Below are positions 1-9,860 of a DNA stretch of 64,000 bases, one piece after another. Below the pieces are notes generated by a model. It ran no database searches, was not told the DNA's origin, and saw nothing but the letters and a program-made list of their open reading frames with translations. The stretch comes from Mycolicibacter sp. MU0083 (GTDB taxonomy: Bacteria > Actinomycetota > Actinomycetes > Mycobacteriales > Mycobacteriaceae), in contig NZ_OY726394.1 of the NCBI RefSeq assembly GCF_963378075.1, forward strand, positions 2,480,001 to 2,544,000, read 5' to 3'. Positions within the stretch are counted from its first letter, which is position 1, and each line of letters begins with the position of its first letter. Position numbers and translations under genes: made by a program.

Positions 1-452
1 GGTGCTTCGCGATGTTCGCGCAGGGCCTCGATCTCCCGTTCGAAGTCGGCCGCCGAGGAGAACGAACGGTACACCGACGCGAACCGCAGATAGGCCACCT
101 CGTCGAGTTCACGCAGCGGGCCCAGTATCGCCAGGCCCACCTCGTGGCTGGGAATCTCGGGCGAGCCCGCCGCACGAACCGCGTCTTCGACCTGCTGGGC
201 CAACAGGTTCAGTGCATCGTCGTCGACCTGGCGACCCTGGCAGGCCCGACGGACTCCACTGACCACTTTCTCGCGACTGAACGGTTCGGTGACGCCGCTG
301 CGCTTGACCACGGCCAGCACCGCGGTTTCCACGGTGGAGAACCGCCGGCCGCATTCCGGGCAGGAACGACGCCGCCGGATCGATTGGCCTTCGTCGGTCT
401 CGCGGGAGTCCACCACTCGGGAGTCTGGATGGCGACAAAACGGGCAGTGCAT
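1..452 (-). CDS. nrdR: Transcriptional repressor NrdR (3' end beyond window)
   Basis: NrdR represses ribonucleotide reductase genes in response to bound ATP/dATP. The ATG at 452 opens a protein with a four-cysteine zinc ribbon (Cys3, Cys6, Cys31, Cys34, in MHCPFC and SCPECG). An ATP-cone domain follows ([16 protein letters not shown] and onward). About 150 codons are visible and the frame is still open at the window edge, so only the last few residues are missing. AAGGAG lies 5 nt before the ATG. It sits downstream of chiZ and lexA, as Rv2718c does in M. tuberculosis. Confidence 0.95.
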   Translation of the reverse strand, partial: MHCPFCRHPDSRVVDSRETDEGQSIRRRRSCPECGRRFSTVETAVLAVVKRSGVTEPFSREKVVSGVRRACQGRQVDDDALNLLAQQVEDAVRAAGSPEIPSHEVGLAILGPLRELDEVAYLRFASVYRSFSSAADFEREIEALREHREA

Positions 453-595
453 CACCGCTCCTTCGCCGTACGGGGAACCCGGCTCCCCCGACAGCTGGGG
501 AACCCGGGGCAATTGGGACAACTGCGAGCGTACCTGCGCGGCTCGACAGTCGTACCCCGCAGTGCCCGCAAGCCCCCGAAGCGTCGACACCGATC

Positions 596-1105
596 TCAGC
601 CCAACGGGGCGATCAGCGTCTGTCCGGCGACCAGGACCACCGAATCCAGAGCATTGAGCTCCCGGATGCGCTCGACGACCTGACCCGTCGGCGCGTCCGG
701 CGCCACCCGGGTGGCCAAGTGCTGCAGGCTCTCCCCGTTGTGCACCCGTACGACGCCCAGCCGGTCCGGCACCGCGGAGTCACCGGCGGCCACCGGCGCA
801 CCGAACTGCACGATCATCCCGAGCCATACCGTGATCGCCGCGGCGACCAGGGCCAGCACGACGGTGGTTCCCGGGGTGATGGCCCGGACCGACTGCGGCC
901 GGTGCGGTGTCCGCGACATCAGCACCCCGGTTCCGCGGTACTGCAGTGGTGCGACCGCCGGCCGCGACCGGACCGGCCGCGCCGCACGGGTGCGCACCGG
1001 CTGCGCCCGACCGGAGGTGATGCGACCGCGATGGACCAGGATCGGCTCGGCCTCGAACGATTCGGAAGATTCGAAGCCCGGGGCAATCGTGTCGATGAGC
1101 ATCAT
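596..1105 (-). CDS. chiZ: ChiZ-like LysM cell-wall protein, DNA-damage inducible
   Basis: This 169-residue protein has a basic, Arg-rich cytoplasmic region, one membrane segment at about residues 80-100, and a C-terminal LysM peptidoglycan-binding domain at about 117-166 ([10 protein letters not shown] to GQTLIAPLG). It is divergent from lexA, the position of Rv2719c/ChiZ in M. tuberculosis. From family knowledge, ChiZ is a small SOS-induced cell-wall protein that halts division by interfering with FtsZ/FtsI. An SOS-like box at 1183-1198 lies in its promoter region. The start is the first of two adjacent ATGs, preceded by GGGAGAA. Orthology rests on domain content plus synteny. Confidence 0.88.
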   Translation of the reverse strand: MMLIDTIAPGFESSESFEAEPILVHRGRITSGRAQPVRTRAARPVRSRPAVAPLQYRGTGVLMSRTPHRPQSVRAITPGTTVVLALVAAAITVWLGMIVQFGAPVAAGDSAVPDRLGVVRVHNGESLQHLATRVAPDAPTGQVVERIRELNALDSVVLVAGQTLIAPLG

Positions 1106-1182
1106 GCGCGGTTCTCCCTCACTCGGCGTCGGCGACCCTTTTCGCTCGACTGTTCGAAGATTAATCGATCAGACGTTCGATG

Positions 1183-1198
1183 TCGAACACCTGATCGA
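1183..1198. promoter_or_regulatory. Second SOS-like box, chiZ side
   Basis: TCGAAC-ACCT-GATCGA matches the mycobacterial SOS consensus TCGAAC-N4-GTTCGA except in one base of the right arm. It lies 78 bp before the chiZ start and well upstream of the lexA start, so it probably serves chiZ. Other GTTCGA/TCGAAC half sites crowd the region. Confidence 0.5.
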
Positions 1199-1269
1199 AT
1201 CGTTATCGAAAACGTTAGCGAACACCCCCGACATCACCCCGCCGCGTTCGAACGCCCGCACGACACGTC

Positions 1270-1285
1270 TCGAACACATGTTTGA
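1270..1285. promoter_or_regulatory. SOS box (LexA operator) of lexA
   Basis: TCGAAC-ACAT-GTTTGA differs from the palindromic consensus TCGAAC-N4-GTTCGA by one base. It ends 19 bp before the lexA -10 hexamer, so LexA bound here would cover the -35 region and autoregulate. Confidence 0.88.
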
Positions 1286-1304
1286 TATTTCTCGGTCGTG
1301 CGAC

Positions 1305-1310
1305 TAGATT
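1305..1310 (+). promoter_or_regulatory. lexA -10 hexamer, leaderless type
   Basis: TAGATT ends exactly 7 nt before the ATG at 1318, which predicts transcription starting at or next to the start codon. No Shine-Dalgarno sequence is present, and this decides the lexA start. Confidence 0.65.
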
Positions 1311-1317
1311 CGCCGCT

Positions 1318-1998
1318 ATGAGTGACAGCAGCAACTCTGCGGGCCCGGACTCCGCGCTGACCGCCCGGCAGCGCACCATCCTGAACGTCATCCGCGCGTC
1401 GGTGAACGAGCGGGGCTACCCGCCGAGCATCCGCGAGATCGGTGATGCCGTCGGACTGACCTCGACCTCGTCGGTCGCCCATCAGCTGCGGACCCTGGAG
1501 CGCAAGGGCTATCTGCGCCGCGACCCCAACCGGCCGCGTGCCGTGGACGTCCGCGGCCATGACGACACGACCGTCGCAGAGACGGCACAGCGCACCGACT
1601 TCGCCGGCTCGGACTCCCTGCCGGAGCCCACCTTCGTCCCGGTCCTCGGCCGAATCGCCGCGGGCGGGCCGATCCTGGCCGAAGAGGCCGTCGAGGACGT
1701 CTTCCCGCTCCCCCGCGAGCTGGTGGGCGAAGGCGAGCTGTTCCTGCTCAAAGTCGTGGGCGAGTCGATGGTGGACGCGGCCATCTGTGACGGCGACTGG
1801 GTGGTGGTGCGCCAGCAGAACGTCGCCGACAACGGCGACATCGTGGCCGCCATGATCGACGGCGAGGCCACCGTGAAGACCTTCAAACGCACCGGCGGCC
1901 AGGTGTGGTTGATGCCGCACAATCCGGTGTTCGACCCGATTCCCGGCAACGACGCGGTGGTTCTGGGCAAGGTCGTCACCGTCATCCGCAAGATCTGA
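1318..1998 (+). CDS. lexA: SOS repressor LexA
   Basis: LexA represses DNA-damage genes and cleaves itself when RecA filaments form. This 226-residue protein has the N-terminal winged helix ([11 protein letters not shown], then [13 protein letters not shown] and [12 protein letters not shown]). The S24 autoprotease domain contains the Ala115-Gly116 cleavage site, the nucleophile Ser150 in VGESM, and the general base Lys187 in ATVKTF. The start at 1318 follows a TAGATT -10 by 7 nt. An in-frame extension back to 1282 would run through the promoter and SOS box. It is divergent from chiZ. Confidence 0.98.
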   Translation: MSDSSNSAGPDSALTARQRTILNVIRASVNERGYPPSIREIGDAVGLTSTSSVAHQLRTLERKGYLRRDPNRPRAVDVRGHDDTTVAETAQRTDFAGSDSLPEPTFVPVLGRIAAGGPILAEEAVEDVFPLPRELVGEGELFLLKVVGESMVDAAICDGDWVVVRQQNVADNGDIVAAMIDGEATVKTFKRTGGQVWLMPHNPVFDPIPGNDAVVLGKVVTVIRKI

Positions 1999-2000
1999 CC

Positions 2001-2453
2001 ATGTTCGCGCCCTGCCCGCCCTTCGACGAGGAATCGGCGCGACGCAAGGTGCAAGCCGCTGAAGATGCCTGGAACACAAGGGATCCGGCCCGTGTTGCGT
2101 CGGTCTACACCGAGGATTCGGTGTGGCGTAACCGGGATGAGTTCATCACCGGGCGCGCCGAGATCGAGGCGTTCCTGAGCCGCAAGTGGGCCGCTGAACT
2201 CGACTACGCCCTGCGCAAGGAACTGTGGTGCTACCAGGACAACCGGATCGCGGTGCGCTATCAGTACGAATGCCGCGACGCGCACGGCCAGTGGTGGCGC
2301 AGTTACGGAAACGAACTGTGGGAGTTCGCATCAGACGGCCGGATGAGCCGCCGCGAGTCCAGCATCGACGACATCGCGATCACCGCCGAGCAGCGGCGGA
2401 TCTTCGGTCCTCGGCCCCGGCGCGATCACAACCTTCCGCTGCCGCTGCAGTGA
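2001..2453 (+). CDS. NTF2-like (DUF1348/SnoaL-type) protein
   Basis: This 150-residue protein has an NTF2-like fold. Its helix-rich N-terminus ([26 protein letters not shown]) and tryptophan-rich strands ([22 protein letters not shown]) fit the DUF1348 family, whose biochemical role is not established. It starts 2 nt after the lexA stop, so it is probably cotranscribed with lexA and may be damage-induced. Its stop abuts the stop of the convergent LGFP gene with no spacer. No catalytic residues can be assigned. Confidence 0.8.
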   Translation: MFAPCPPFDEESARRKVQAAEDAWNTRDPARVASVYTEDSVWRNRDEFITGRAEIEAFLSRKWAAELDYALRKELWCYQDNRIAVRYQYECRDAHGQWWRSYGNELWEFASDGRMSRRESSIDDIAITAEQRRIFGPRPRRDHNLPLPLQ

Positions 2454-4523
2454 TCAGTTCGCTCTGGTGAAACCGTTGAGCCGCGCGGCGTCCTCGGTGG
2501 CGAACCAGATCTCGGCGAGGGTGTCCTCATACAGTGCGTTCTGCGGGGTGTAGTACAGCCCCGAGCCGATGTTCGCCTTGATCGGATAACCCGCGGGCTG
2601 CTGGTAGGGGTCGTCGAGCGGCAGGTGCATCACCGGATGGACCGACTCCTCGGTACCGAACGCGCGCGGCTCGGCAGCACCGCCGAACCCGCGGGGTTCC
2701 GCGGCAGACCCGTAGGGATACGATTCGCCACCCCCGAAGGCCGGCGATTCGCTCGGCGCGCTCGCGTGGCCCACGGCATGACGACCGGTGCCGAAGTCCT
2801 CTTCGGCCACCACCCGCGTCGGCGCCGTGTCGGTGTCGTCGTCATCGTCGAGTTCGGCCTCGGCCTCGGCCTCGGCCTCGTGGTCGCCGTAGTGCAGCCA
2901 CGGCGCGTCGGGAGCCGACGGCAGTTCGGGCTCGGGCGCGTAGGTCGAGGTGCCGTAGCGGCTCGGCAACCGGACCATGCCCTCGTTCTCCCGCGTCTCG
3001 TCGCGGTAGTCCTCACGCGACTCGCGGTAGTCCTCACGCGAGTCCTGGTAGTCCCCGCGTGCGTCGTGGTGCGCCCACCGCTCGTCATCGTCGTCGTAGT
3101 CGTAGTCATCGGTGGTCGGCAGCGGCGCCGTCGGCGGCCGCGGCGCGGCCACCGGAGTGCTCTCGGGCACCACAACCGCCCGCCGCCGCTGCCACCACAT
3201 GGCCGCACCGGCGAACACGCCGAGCACCGCGAGCACGGCGACCGGAATCAACACCCACATCCAATTCCAGCGCGTCTCGTCGCCCGCGCCGGTCGCGGTG
3301 GTCGAGCTGCCGTCGGGCAGCGTCATCCCGGGAATCTGCAGCCCGGACAGACCTTTCGCCAGGTCGGCCGGCTCGCTGCTGAAGGTACGGGTGGCCTGGT
3401 TCCAGGAGATCGTCCCGCCGGTGAACTTCTGCGAGGTCACATCCCCCTCGAGGCTCTGGTCACCGACCGGTGCACCGAGCTTGCCGGTGGCGCCGTCGAG
3501 CTTGTCCCAGGCGGCCTTGAGCGCACCGCGGACCACGAAGGCGCCGTTGTCGGGGCTGAAGAAGATCACCGGTTCGTCATCGGCGGAGAACGCGCTGAAC
3601 CTGCTGCCGCTCAAGGCGCCGTCGGCGGTGCTGGTGATCGGGTATCCCAGATCGCTGCCGTCCGGGCCGCCCAGCGACTCGTACTTGTCCAAGACTTCAC
3701 CGTCGACGACGCCGGCACCGGTCGCGGCGCTGAAGTACACCTTGCCGCCGGCGAAGTCCTGGCCCGCGCCGTCTTCGCCGATCGCGTACTCATCGCCCTG
3801 CTTGGCGCCCAGCTGCCCGGACGGCCCGCCGGCGGCACGCCAGGCCTGGTCGATGGCCGCCGCCGGGTCGGGCTGGGCGGCGAGGTCGGCGAGTTGCGCC
3901 GCCAATTCCGGGGGTACCGCGGTGAACGTCTTCGTCGCGCTGTCGAAGGACAGCACGCCGTTGCTGAACTTCTGGGTGACGACAGCGCCCTCGTAGCTCT
4001 CGTCGTCGACCGGGACCCCGAGTGCTCCGGTGGAGCTGCCCAGTTTGTCCCAGGCCGCGTTGATCGGTCCGCGCACCACGTGTGCGCCGTGCTCGGGTGT
4101 CCAGAAGATCACCGGATTGTCGGCGCCGGACAGGATCGCCACCCGGCTGTCGGGCACCAGGCCCGGTACCTCGTCACTGCTGGGGAAGCCCAGGCCGGCG
4201 CTCGCCGCGCCGCCCAGCGACTCGTACTTGTCCAGGATCGCGCCGTAGAGGGTCTTGGCGCCGGTTTCCGGGGTGAAGTAGATGGTGCCACCGGCGAAGT
4301 CCTGCGCGAAGCCGATTCCGGCGGGGTGCACCTCACCTCTGGGCGCTCCCAGCGGAGAACCGTCACCGCCGGCGGACTGCCATGCCGCGGTGATCGCGTC
4401 ATGGGCATCGCCGTCGGGTGTCGCCGCGGCCGTCTGCACCGACAAGAGCACGGTGACCGTCGCCGCGAGGCCGAGCGCCATGCGCACCGCCGTCTTGTCG
4501 AACCGATCTTTCCGACTAGTCAC
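2454..4523 (-). CDS. LGFP-repeat membrane-anchored envelope protein (Rv2721c-like)
   Basis: This 689-residue protein has an N-terminal signal/anchor (about residues 12-34) and an exported region to about 390 made of LGFP-type repeats. Recurring motifs are AAW, LG(A/Y)P, QDFAGGxIYF and LDKYESLGG. A transmembrane helix (about 421-443) is followed by a long acidic cytoplasmic tail with DYDYDDDDE and DYRESRED repeats. LGFP modules are known from actinobacterial cell-wall proteins and are thought to bind the envelope. M. tuberculosis has Rv2721c in the same place. The start is GTG after GGGAGGG. It is convergent with the NTF2 gene. A structural or anchoring role is inferred. Confidence 0.85.
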   Translation of the reverse strand: MTSRKDRFDKTAVRMALGLAATVTVLLSVQTAAATPDGDAHDAITAAWQSAGGDGSPLGAPRGEVHPAGIGFAQDFAGGTIYFTPETGAKTLYGAILDKYESLGGAASAGLGFPSSDEVPGLVPDSRVAILSGADNPVIFWTPEHGAHVVRGPINAAWDKLGSSTGALGVPVDDESYEGAVVTQKFSNGVLSFDSATKTFTAVPPELAAQLADLAAQPDPAAAIDQAWRAAGGPSGQLGAKQGDEYAIGEDGAGQDFAGGKVYFSAATGAGVVDGEVLDKYESLGGPDGSDLGYPITSTADGALSGSRFSAFSADDEPVIFFSPDNGAFVVRGALKAAWDKLDGATGKLGAPVGDQSLEGDVTSQKFTGGTISWNQATRTFSSEPADLAKGLSGLQIPGMTLPDGSSTTATGAGDETRWNWMWVLIPVAVLAVLGVFAGAAMWWQRRRAVVVPESTPVAAPRPPTAPLPTTDDYDYDDDDERWAHHDARGDYQDSREDYRESREDYRDETRENEGMVRLPSRYGTSTYAPEPELPSAPDAPWLHYGDHEAEAEAEAELDDDDDTDTAPTRVVAEEDFGTGRHAVGHASAPSESPAFGGGESYPYGSAAEPRGFGGAAEPRAFGTEESVHPVMHLPLDDPYQQPAGYPIKANIGSGLYYTPQNALYEDTLAEIWFATEDAARLNGFTRAN

Positions 4524-4676
4524 CAGCCCTCCCAGGCATCAATATCGACGCAAATATTTCCGGCTAAGACTTTCCCGCAATCGGCCTGAATTTCGAAGCC
4601 ATGTCATGGGTATTGCGAAAACAGATACCTACCCGATGCCGAAATGATGCCGAATCCACGCCCCCGAACAGAGCAA

Positions 4677-4707
4677 GGGGTGCGACCAAATACGCTGGTC
4701 GCACCCC
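4677..4707 (-). terminator. Terminator hairpin after fadE20
   Basis: A perfect 12-bp inverted repeat (GGGGTGCGACCA, 7-nt loop, TGGTCGCACCCC) lies 47 bp past the fadE20 stop. On the minus strand it is followed by TTGCTCTGTTC rather than a clean U-tract, as is common in mycobacteria. It separates fadE20 from the Rv2721c-like gene. Confidence 0.8.
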
Positions 4708-4754
4708 CTAAGATGCCCTGCTACACACTCCGCTGTTGCGTCGGAGTCCCGCTG

Positions 4755-5915
4755 CTACACGCCGAGGCTGCGCCCGATGATCTCTTTCATGATTTCGGTG
4801 GTGCCGCCGTAGATCGTCTGCACCCGCGAGTCCAGGTAGGCCCGCGCGATGGGGTATTCCCGCATGAATCCGTAACCGCCGTGCAGCTGCAGGCAGCGGT
4901 CGATCAGGTGCACCTGCTTCTCGGTGGTGTACCACTTGGCCATCGCGGCCTGCTCGGCGGTCAGTTTCTTGTCCAGGTGCAGTCGGACGAACTCGTCGAC
5001 CATGATCCGCACCGCGGTGGCCTCGGTGGCCAGCTCGGCCAGCACGAACCGGCTGTTCTGGAAGCTGCCGATCGGCTTGCCGAACGCCTTGCGCTCCTTG
5101 GTGTACTGGATGGTCTGCTCCAGCGAGGCCTCCATGGCCGCGGCGGCCATGATCGCGATCGAGATGCGCTCCTGCGGCAGGTTCTGCATGAGGTAGATGA
5201 AGCCCATGCCCTCCTCGCCGAGCAGGTTCTCCACCGGGACGTGCACGTCGGTGAAGGACAGCTCGGCGGTGTCCTGGGCGTCCAGGCCGATCTTGTCGAG
5301 GTGCCGGCCGCGTTCGAAGCCCGCCATGCCGCGCTCCACGACCAGCAGGCTGAAGCCCTGGGCGCCCTTCTCCGGGTCGGTCTGGGCGACGACGATCACC
5401 AGGTCGGAGTTGATGCCGTTGGTGATGAACGTCTTGGACCCGTTCAGCACGTAGTGGTCGCCCTGCTTGACCGCGCGGGTCTTGATGCCCTGCAGGTCAC
5501 TGCCGGTGCCGGGCTCGGTCATCGCGATCGCGGTGATCAGCTCACCGGTGCAGAACTTCGGCAGCCAGCGCTTCCGCTGCTCCTCGTTGCACAGTTCCAG
5601 CAGGTAGGGCGCACATACGTCGTTGTGCAGCCCGAAGCCGAGCCCGCTGTAGCGACCGGCGGTGGTCTCCTCGGTGATGATCGTGTTGTAGCGGAAGTCG
5701 GGGTTGCCGCCGCCGCCGTACTCCTCCGGCACCGCCATGCCCAGGAAGCCCTGCTTGCCCGCCTCGAGCCAGACCGAGCGGTCGACGATCTTGTCCTTCT
5801 CCCACTGGTCGTGGTGCGGCGCGACGTGCCGCTCCAGGAAGGCCCGGTAGGACTCCCGGAACAGTTCGTGCTCGGGTTCGAACAGGGTTCGCTGGTATTT
5901 GACTGCGGCGCTCAT
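4755..5915 (-). CDS. fadE20: Acyl-CoA dehydrogenase FadE20 (long-chain type)
   Basis: This FAD enzyme introduces the first double bond in fatty acyl-CoA beta-oxidation. It has 386 residues, the full family length. The FAD/substrate signature is AMTEPGTGSDLQG (131-143). The C-terminal motif reads YGGTTEIMKE, not the YEGT of medium-chain enzymes. The catalytic glutamate is therefore probably Glu249 in LPQERISIA, as in long-chain and isovaleryl-CoA dehydrogenases. GGAGG precedes the ATG at good spacing. It matches Rv2724c in sequence type and place. Confidence 0.93.
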   Translation of the reverse strand: MSAAVKYQRTLFEPEHELFRESYRAFLERHVAPHHDQWEKDKIVDRSVWLEAGKQGFLGMAVPEEYGGGGNPDFRYNTIITEETTAGRYSGLGFGLHNDVCAPYLLELCNEEQRKRWLPKFCTGELITAIAMTEPGTGSDLQGIKTRAVKQGDHYVLNGSKTFITNGINSDLVIVVAQTDPEKGAQGFSLLVVERGMAGFERGRHLDKIGLDAQDTAELSFTDVHVPVENLLGEEGMGFIYLMQNLPQERISIAIMAAAAMEASLEQTIQYTKERKAFGKPIGSFQNSRFVLAELATEATAVRIMVDEFVRLHLDKKLTAEQAAMAKWYTTEKQVHLIDRCLQLHGGYGFMREYPIARAYLDSRVQTIYGGTTEIMKEIIGRSLGV

Positions 5916-6002
5916 TGCCTGACCTCCGGTCGAGGGGAACTTTCCGACGAGAATAGACCAACCGGATGGTTGGGCGAAGCGGTGGTTGCCGTCGGCCGGC
6001 CG

Positions 6003-7367
6003 CTACCCCGCCTGGCGCCGCCCCGCGGACCCGCTGCGCTGCCGGCGTCGGGCATCGGTCTGCCCGCCCTGCTGCGGGGCGCCACCGCCGCTACCACCGC
6101 CACGACGACGTCGCGGACGGCCCGGGCGGCCGGAGGCGTTGTCCGCGGTCCGGGCACGGGCCGGCGGTGCGGTCTTCGGTGCCACCGGCGCGGGCGCGCG
6201 CAACGGCGCGACCTCCCCCACCAGATCGCGCACCGGTTCCGAGTCTGCACCGACCTGTTGCGGGGCGACGGTGATCCCGGCACGCCGCAGCAGCATCTGG
6301 GTCTCGCGCCGCTGTTCGGGCAGCACCACGGTGACGACGTCACCGGCGCTGCCGGCCCGTGCGGTACGCCCGGACCGGTGCAGATACGCCTTGTGTTCGG
6401 CGGGCGGGTCCACATGCACCACCAGTTCGACCTCGTCGACGTGGACACCGCGGGCGGCGATATCGGTGGCGACCAGTACCCGCACGTCACCGGTCGTGAA
6501 CGCCGCAAGATTGCGCTCGCGGGCGGGCTGCGACAGGTTGCCGTGCAGATCGACCGAGGGCACACCGGATTCGGTCAACTGCCGGGCCAGCTTTCGGGCT
6601 TGATGTTTGGTGCGCAGGAACAGGATTCGTCGTCCGGTTCCCGACGCGAGAAGCTGCACCAGTTCCTTCTTGTCCTGCAGACCAGACACGTGGAACACGT
6701 GGTGGGTCATCGCGGGCGGCGGTGCGTCGATCTCGTCGACGGAGTGCGACACCGGATTCCGCAGGAACCGCCGGACCAACTTGTCCACGCCGTTGTCCAA
6801 GGTCGCCGAGAACAGCAGGCGCTGACCGGTTTCCGAAGTCGCGGCCAGAATCCGCGTGACGCCGGGCAGGAAACCCAGGTCGGCCATGTGGTCGGCCTCG
6901 TCGAGCACGGTGACGCGCACCGCGTCCAGCGTGATCAGCTTCTGCTTCATCAGGTCTTCCAGGCGCCCCGGGCAGGCCACCACGATGTCCACCCCGGCGT
7001 TGAGCGCGCTGACCTGACGGTTCTGCGAGACTCCCCCGAAGATGGTGGTCACCGTCAGCCCGCTGGCCGCCGCCAACGGTTCCAGCGTCGCGGTGATCTG
7101 CGTGGCCAGTTCCCGGGTGGGAGCCAGCACCAGTCCGCTCGGGCGGGCCCGGTAACGCTTCTCACCGGCAAGTCGTGCGACCAGCGGCAGTGAGAAGGCC
7201 AGCGTCTTGCCGCTGCCGGTCTTGCCCCGGCCGAGTACGTCGCGGCCGGCCAGACTGTCCGGCAGCGTGGCGATCTGGATCGGGAACGGTGCGGTGATGC
7301 CGCGGTCGTTCAGTGCAGCGACGAGCGCTGCGGGCACGCCGAGTTCGGCGAAGGATTCGGTGGTCAT
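6003..7367 (-). CDS. DEAD-box RNA helicase, RhlE-like
   Basis: This 454-residue ATP-dependent RNA helicase has a Q motif (PFPIQIATLP), Walker A (GKTGSGKT), DEAD (VLDEADHM), SAT (LLFSATLD) and motif VI (HRSGRTARAG). A short Arg/Gly-rich tail (RPRRRRGGG) is typical of RhlE-type proteins that remodel rRNA or mRNA. The ATG at 7367 is chosen because AAAGG precedes it and the conserved sequence (SFAELGVPAALV) starts there; 14 upstream residues are not helicase-like. It lies between fadE20 and hflX, which are adjacent in M. tuberculosis, so it is an insertion relative to that order. Confidence 0.92.
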   Translation of the reverse strand: MTTESFAELGVPAALVAALNDRGITAPFPIQIATLPDSLAGRDVLGRGKTGSGKTLAFSLPLVARLAGEKRYRARPSGLVLAPTRELATQITATLEPLAAASGLTVTTIFGGVSQNRQVSALNAGVDIVVACPGRLEDLMKQKLITLDAVRVTVLDEADHMADLGFLPGVTRILAATSETGQRLLFSATLDNGVDKLVRRFLRNPVSHSVDEIDAPPPAMTHHVFHVSGLQDKKELVQLLASGTGRRILFLRTKHQARKLARQLTESGVPSVDLHGNLSQPARERNLAAFTTGDVRVLVATDIAARGVHVDEVELVVHVDPPAEHKAYLHRSGRTARAGSAGDVVTVVLPEQRRETQMLLRRAGITVAPQQVGADSEPVRDLVGEVAPLRAPAPVAPKTAPPARARTADNASGRPGRPRRRRGGGSGGGAPQQGGQTDARRRQRSGSAGRRQAG

Positions 7368-7583
7368 TACATGCCTTTCCGGCATCGGTTGTGCTGCAGT
7401 GGCCGCCATGGCGGCACCGGTCTGTCTGCAACACAGGGGTTGGCGAGATTGCCTGTTGGCAATAGCGATCGCCGCGAGAAGAGCTTCACACGCCTGCTGA
7501 ATCGGAATCGAAGTCCGTGACGGCGGTGAGTAAGCGTTCCACGACGCGTGCCTGCCAGCCTATCGCACCGGGACGGCAAACGC

Positions 7584-8993
7584 CTAAAGCGCAGCGAATT
7601 CCTGCAGGCTGGCGGCCAGTGCCGCAGGCACCCGGGCGCGGACTCTGGTGCCGCCCTCCCCGTACTCGGCCTGCTGCACCCGACCCAATTCGTGAATCCG
7701 GGCCAGCAAATCGCCACGGCTGTAAGGGATGACGACGTCCACCGCGGCATCGACCGGAGCCACCAACTGCGACATCCGGTGGCGCAACGCCTCGATCCCC
7801 TCCCCGGTATGCGCCGAAACGAACACCGCCTCGGGCAACGCACGACGCAGCTGAGCCATCGTCAGGTCCCCCGCGGCGTCGATCTTGTTGACCACCAACA
7901 GTTCCGGTGCGGGCCGGGCGTCATGCTCGGCGATGACTTGCGCGATCACCTCGCGCACCGCGGCGATCTGCGCCAGCGGCGCCGGATCAGAACCGTCGAC
8001 CACGTGGACGAGCAGGTCGGCGTCGGCGACCTCCTCCAGGGTGGAACGAAACGCCTCGACCAACTGAGTGGGCAGATGCCGAACGAAACCCACGGTGTCG
8101 GTCAACACGAATGGCCGCTCGTCGTCGAATTGGCCACGGCGTGTGGTGGGTTCCAGTGTGGCGAACAACGCATCCTGGACCAGTACGCCGGCACCGGTCA
8201 GCGCATTGAGCAGGCTGGATTTTCCGGCGTTGGTGTATCCGACGATGGCCACCGACGGGATGTCGCTGTGTCGACGCCGGCTGCGCTGGGTGTCGCGGAC
8301 CTGTTTCATGGCCTTGATCTCGCGGCGCAGCTTGGACATCCGTTCCCGGATCCGCCGGCGGTCGGTCTCGATCTTGGTTTCACCCGGTCCCCGGGTGCCG
8401 ACCCCGCCGCCGGCACCGCCGGCCCGGCCACCGGCCTGACGTGACATCGACTCGCCCCAGCCGCGCAACCGCGGCAGCATGTACTGCATCTGCGCGAGTG
8501 CCACCTGCGCCTTACCCTCGGCGCTGGTGGCGTGCTGGGCGAAGATGTCGAGGATCAGCGCGGTGCGGTCGATCACCTTGACCTTGACCGCCTTCTCCAG
8601 CGCGTTGAGCTGCGCCGGGGACAGTTCACCGTCACAGATGACGGTGTCGGCACCGGTGGCCAGCACCATCTCCCGCAGTTCCTGGGCTTTGCCCGACCCG
8701 ATGTAGGTGGCCGGGTCGGGCCGGTCACGGCGCTGGATCAGGCCTTCGAGCACCTGTGAGCCGGCGGTTTCGGCCAGCGCGGCCAACTCCACCATGCTGG
8801 CGTCGGCCTCTGCCGCGGTGCCCTCGGTCCACACCCCGACCAGCACCACCCGTTCCAGCCGCAGCTGGCGGTATTCGACCTCGGAGATGTCGGCGAGTTC
8901 GGTGGACAGTCCGGCCACCCGGCGCAGCGCCGCCCGGTCGTCGAGGTTGAGCTCGCCGGTGCTGGGCGCCGGTCCGGAGTCGGGATAGCTCAC
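7584..8993 (-). CDS. hflX: Ribosome-associated GTPase HflX
   Basis: HflX is a GTPase that splits stalled or hibernating 70S ribosomes. The N-terminal HflX domain includes the glycine-rich [18 protein letters not shown] segment and the G domain has GYTNAGKSS (P-loop), DTVGF (G3) and NKID (G4). The GTG at 8993 overlaps the last codons of dapF by 4 bp (GTGA), which implies translational coupling. An in-frame start 15 nt further upstream exists but is less likely. It matches Rv2725c. Confidence 0.94.
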   Translation of the reverse strand: MSYPDSGPAPSTGELNLDDRAALRRVAGLSTELADISEVEYRQLRLERVVLVGVWTEGTAAEADASMVELAALAETAGSQVLEGLIQRRDRPDPATYIGSGKAQELREMVLATGADTVICDGELSPAQLNALEKAVKVKVIDRTALILDIFAQHATSAEGKAQVALAQMQYMLPRLRGWGESMSRQAGGRAGGAGGGVGTRGPGETKIETDRRRIRERMSKLRREIKAMKQVRDTQRSRRRHSDIPSVAIVGYTNAGKSSLLNALTGAGVLVQDALFATLEPTTRRGQFDDERPFVLTDTVGFVRHLPTQLVEAFRSTLEEVADADLLVHVVDGSDPAPLAQIAAVREVIAQVIAEHDARPAPELLVVNKIDAAGDLTMAQLRRALPEAVFVSAHTGEGIEALRHRMSQLVAPVDAAVDVVIPYSRGDLLARIHELGRVQQAEYGEGGTRVRARVPAALAASLQEFAAL

Positions 8994-9856
8994 TGCGCCG
9001 CCCACCACCGCGGCGCGATTTCGCCGCGGGCCACCAGCTGCGACGGTCCGCGCAGGTAGCTGGTGGCGTCGGTGACGGTGACGCTGACCTGCCCGCCGGG
9101 GATGTCGACCCGCAGCGTGCCGGTGGTGGCGCCGGTGTGCGCCAGCGCCGCCACCGCCGCGGCCACCGTCCCGGTGCCGCAGGAGCGGGTCTCCCCCACG
9201 CCGCGCTCGTGTACCCGCATCGACACGGCGCCGTCGCGGGGTGCGGTCAGGATCTCCACGTTCACCCCGTGCGGGAACTGCGCGGGATCGAACGACACCG
9301 GTGCGCCGACGTCCAGGGCGGCCAGTTCCGCGGTGGTCAAAGCGGCGTCCACGCAGGCCAGGTGCGGGTTGCCGACGTCGACGCCGAGGCCGGAGAACTC
9401 CCGGCCGCCGACGATCGCGGTGCCCGAGCCCAGCACCGCGGCCTTGCCCATGTCGACGGTGATCTCGGCGTGCACGTCGTCGGTGTGGTGCACGGTCACC
9501 GGCCGCGGCCCCGCCAGCGAGCCCACCACGAATTCATCGCGGGTCTCCAGCCCGGCCGCCCGCAGGTAGTGGGCGAACACCCGAACCCCGTTGCCGCACA
9601 TCTCGGCCACCGAACCGTCGGCGTTGCGGTAGTCCATGAACCAGTCGCCGGCCGCCACCCCTTCGGGAAGGTGCTCGAATACCCCGGCGCGTGCCGCGGC
9701 ACCGGCGGTGGTGACCCGCAGCAGACCGTCGGCGCCCAGCCCGCGGCGGCGGTCGCAGAGCGCGGCCACCGCGGCCGGGGCCAACTGCAGCGCGGCGTCC
9801 AGATCCGGCAACAGCACGAAGTCGTTCTGGGTGCCGTGGCCTTTGGCGAAAAGCAT
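8990..9856 (-). CDS. dapF: Diaminopimelate epimerase
   Basis: DapF converts LL- to meso-diaminopimelate, the precursor of lysine and of mycobacterial peptidoglycan cross-links. It has 288 residues. The two catalytic cysteines of this PLP-independent racemase are in [11 protein letters not shown] and RSCGTGT. The N-terminus [14 protein letters not shown] is family-typical. The start ATG follows a TATCCT hexamer by 6 nt. It is the first gene of a coupled dapF-hflX unit. dapA and dapB are also in this window. Confidence 0.97.
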   Translation of the reverse strand: MLFAKGHGTQNDFVLLPDLDAALQLAPAAVAALCDRRRGLGADGLLRVTTAGAAARAGVFEHLPEGVAAGDWFMDYRNADGSVAEMCGNGVRVFAHYLRAAGLETRDEFVVGSLAGPRPVTVHHTDDVHAEITVDMGKAAVLGSGTAIVGGREFSGLGVDVGNPHLACVDAALTTAELAALDVGAPVSFDPAQFPHGVNVEILTAPRDGAVSMRVHERGVGETRSCGTGTVAAAVAALAHTGATTGTLRVDIPGGQVSVTVTDATSYLRGPSQLVARGEIAPRWWAAQ

Positions 9857-9860
9857 GCGC

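Noticed and set aside
2625..4589. A 654-codon plus-strand frame opposite the LGFP gene
   Set aside because: It has no domains, and the minus strand shows clear LGFP repeats, signal peptide and membrane helix.
4644..7193. An 849-codon plus-strand frame across fadE20 and the helicase
   Set aside because: It is antisense to two well-supported genes and is a product of high GC content.
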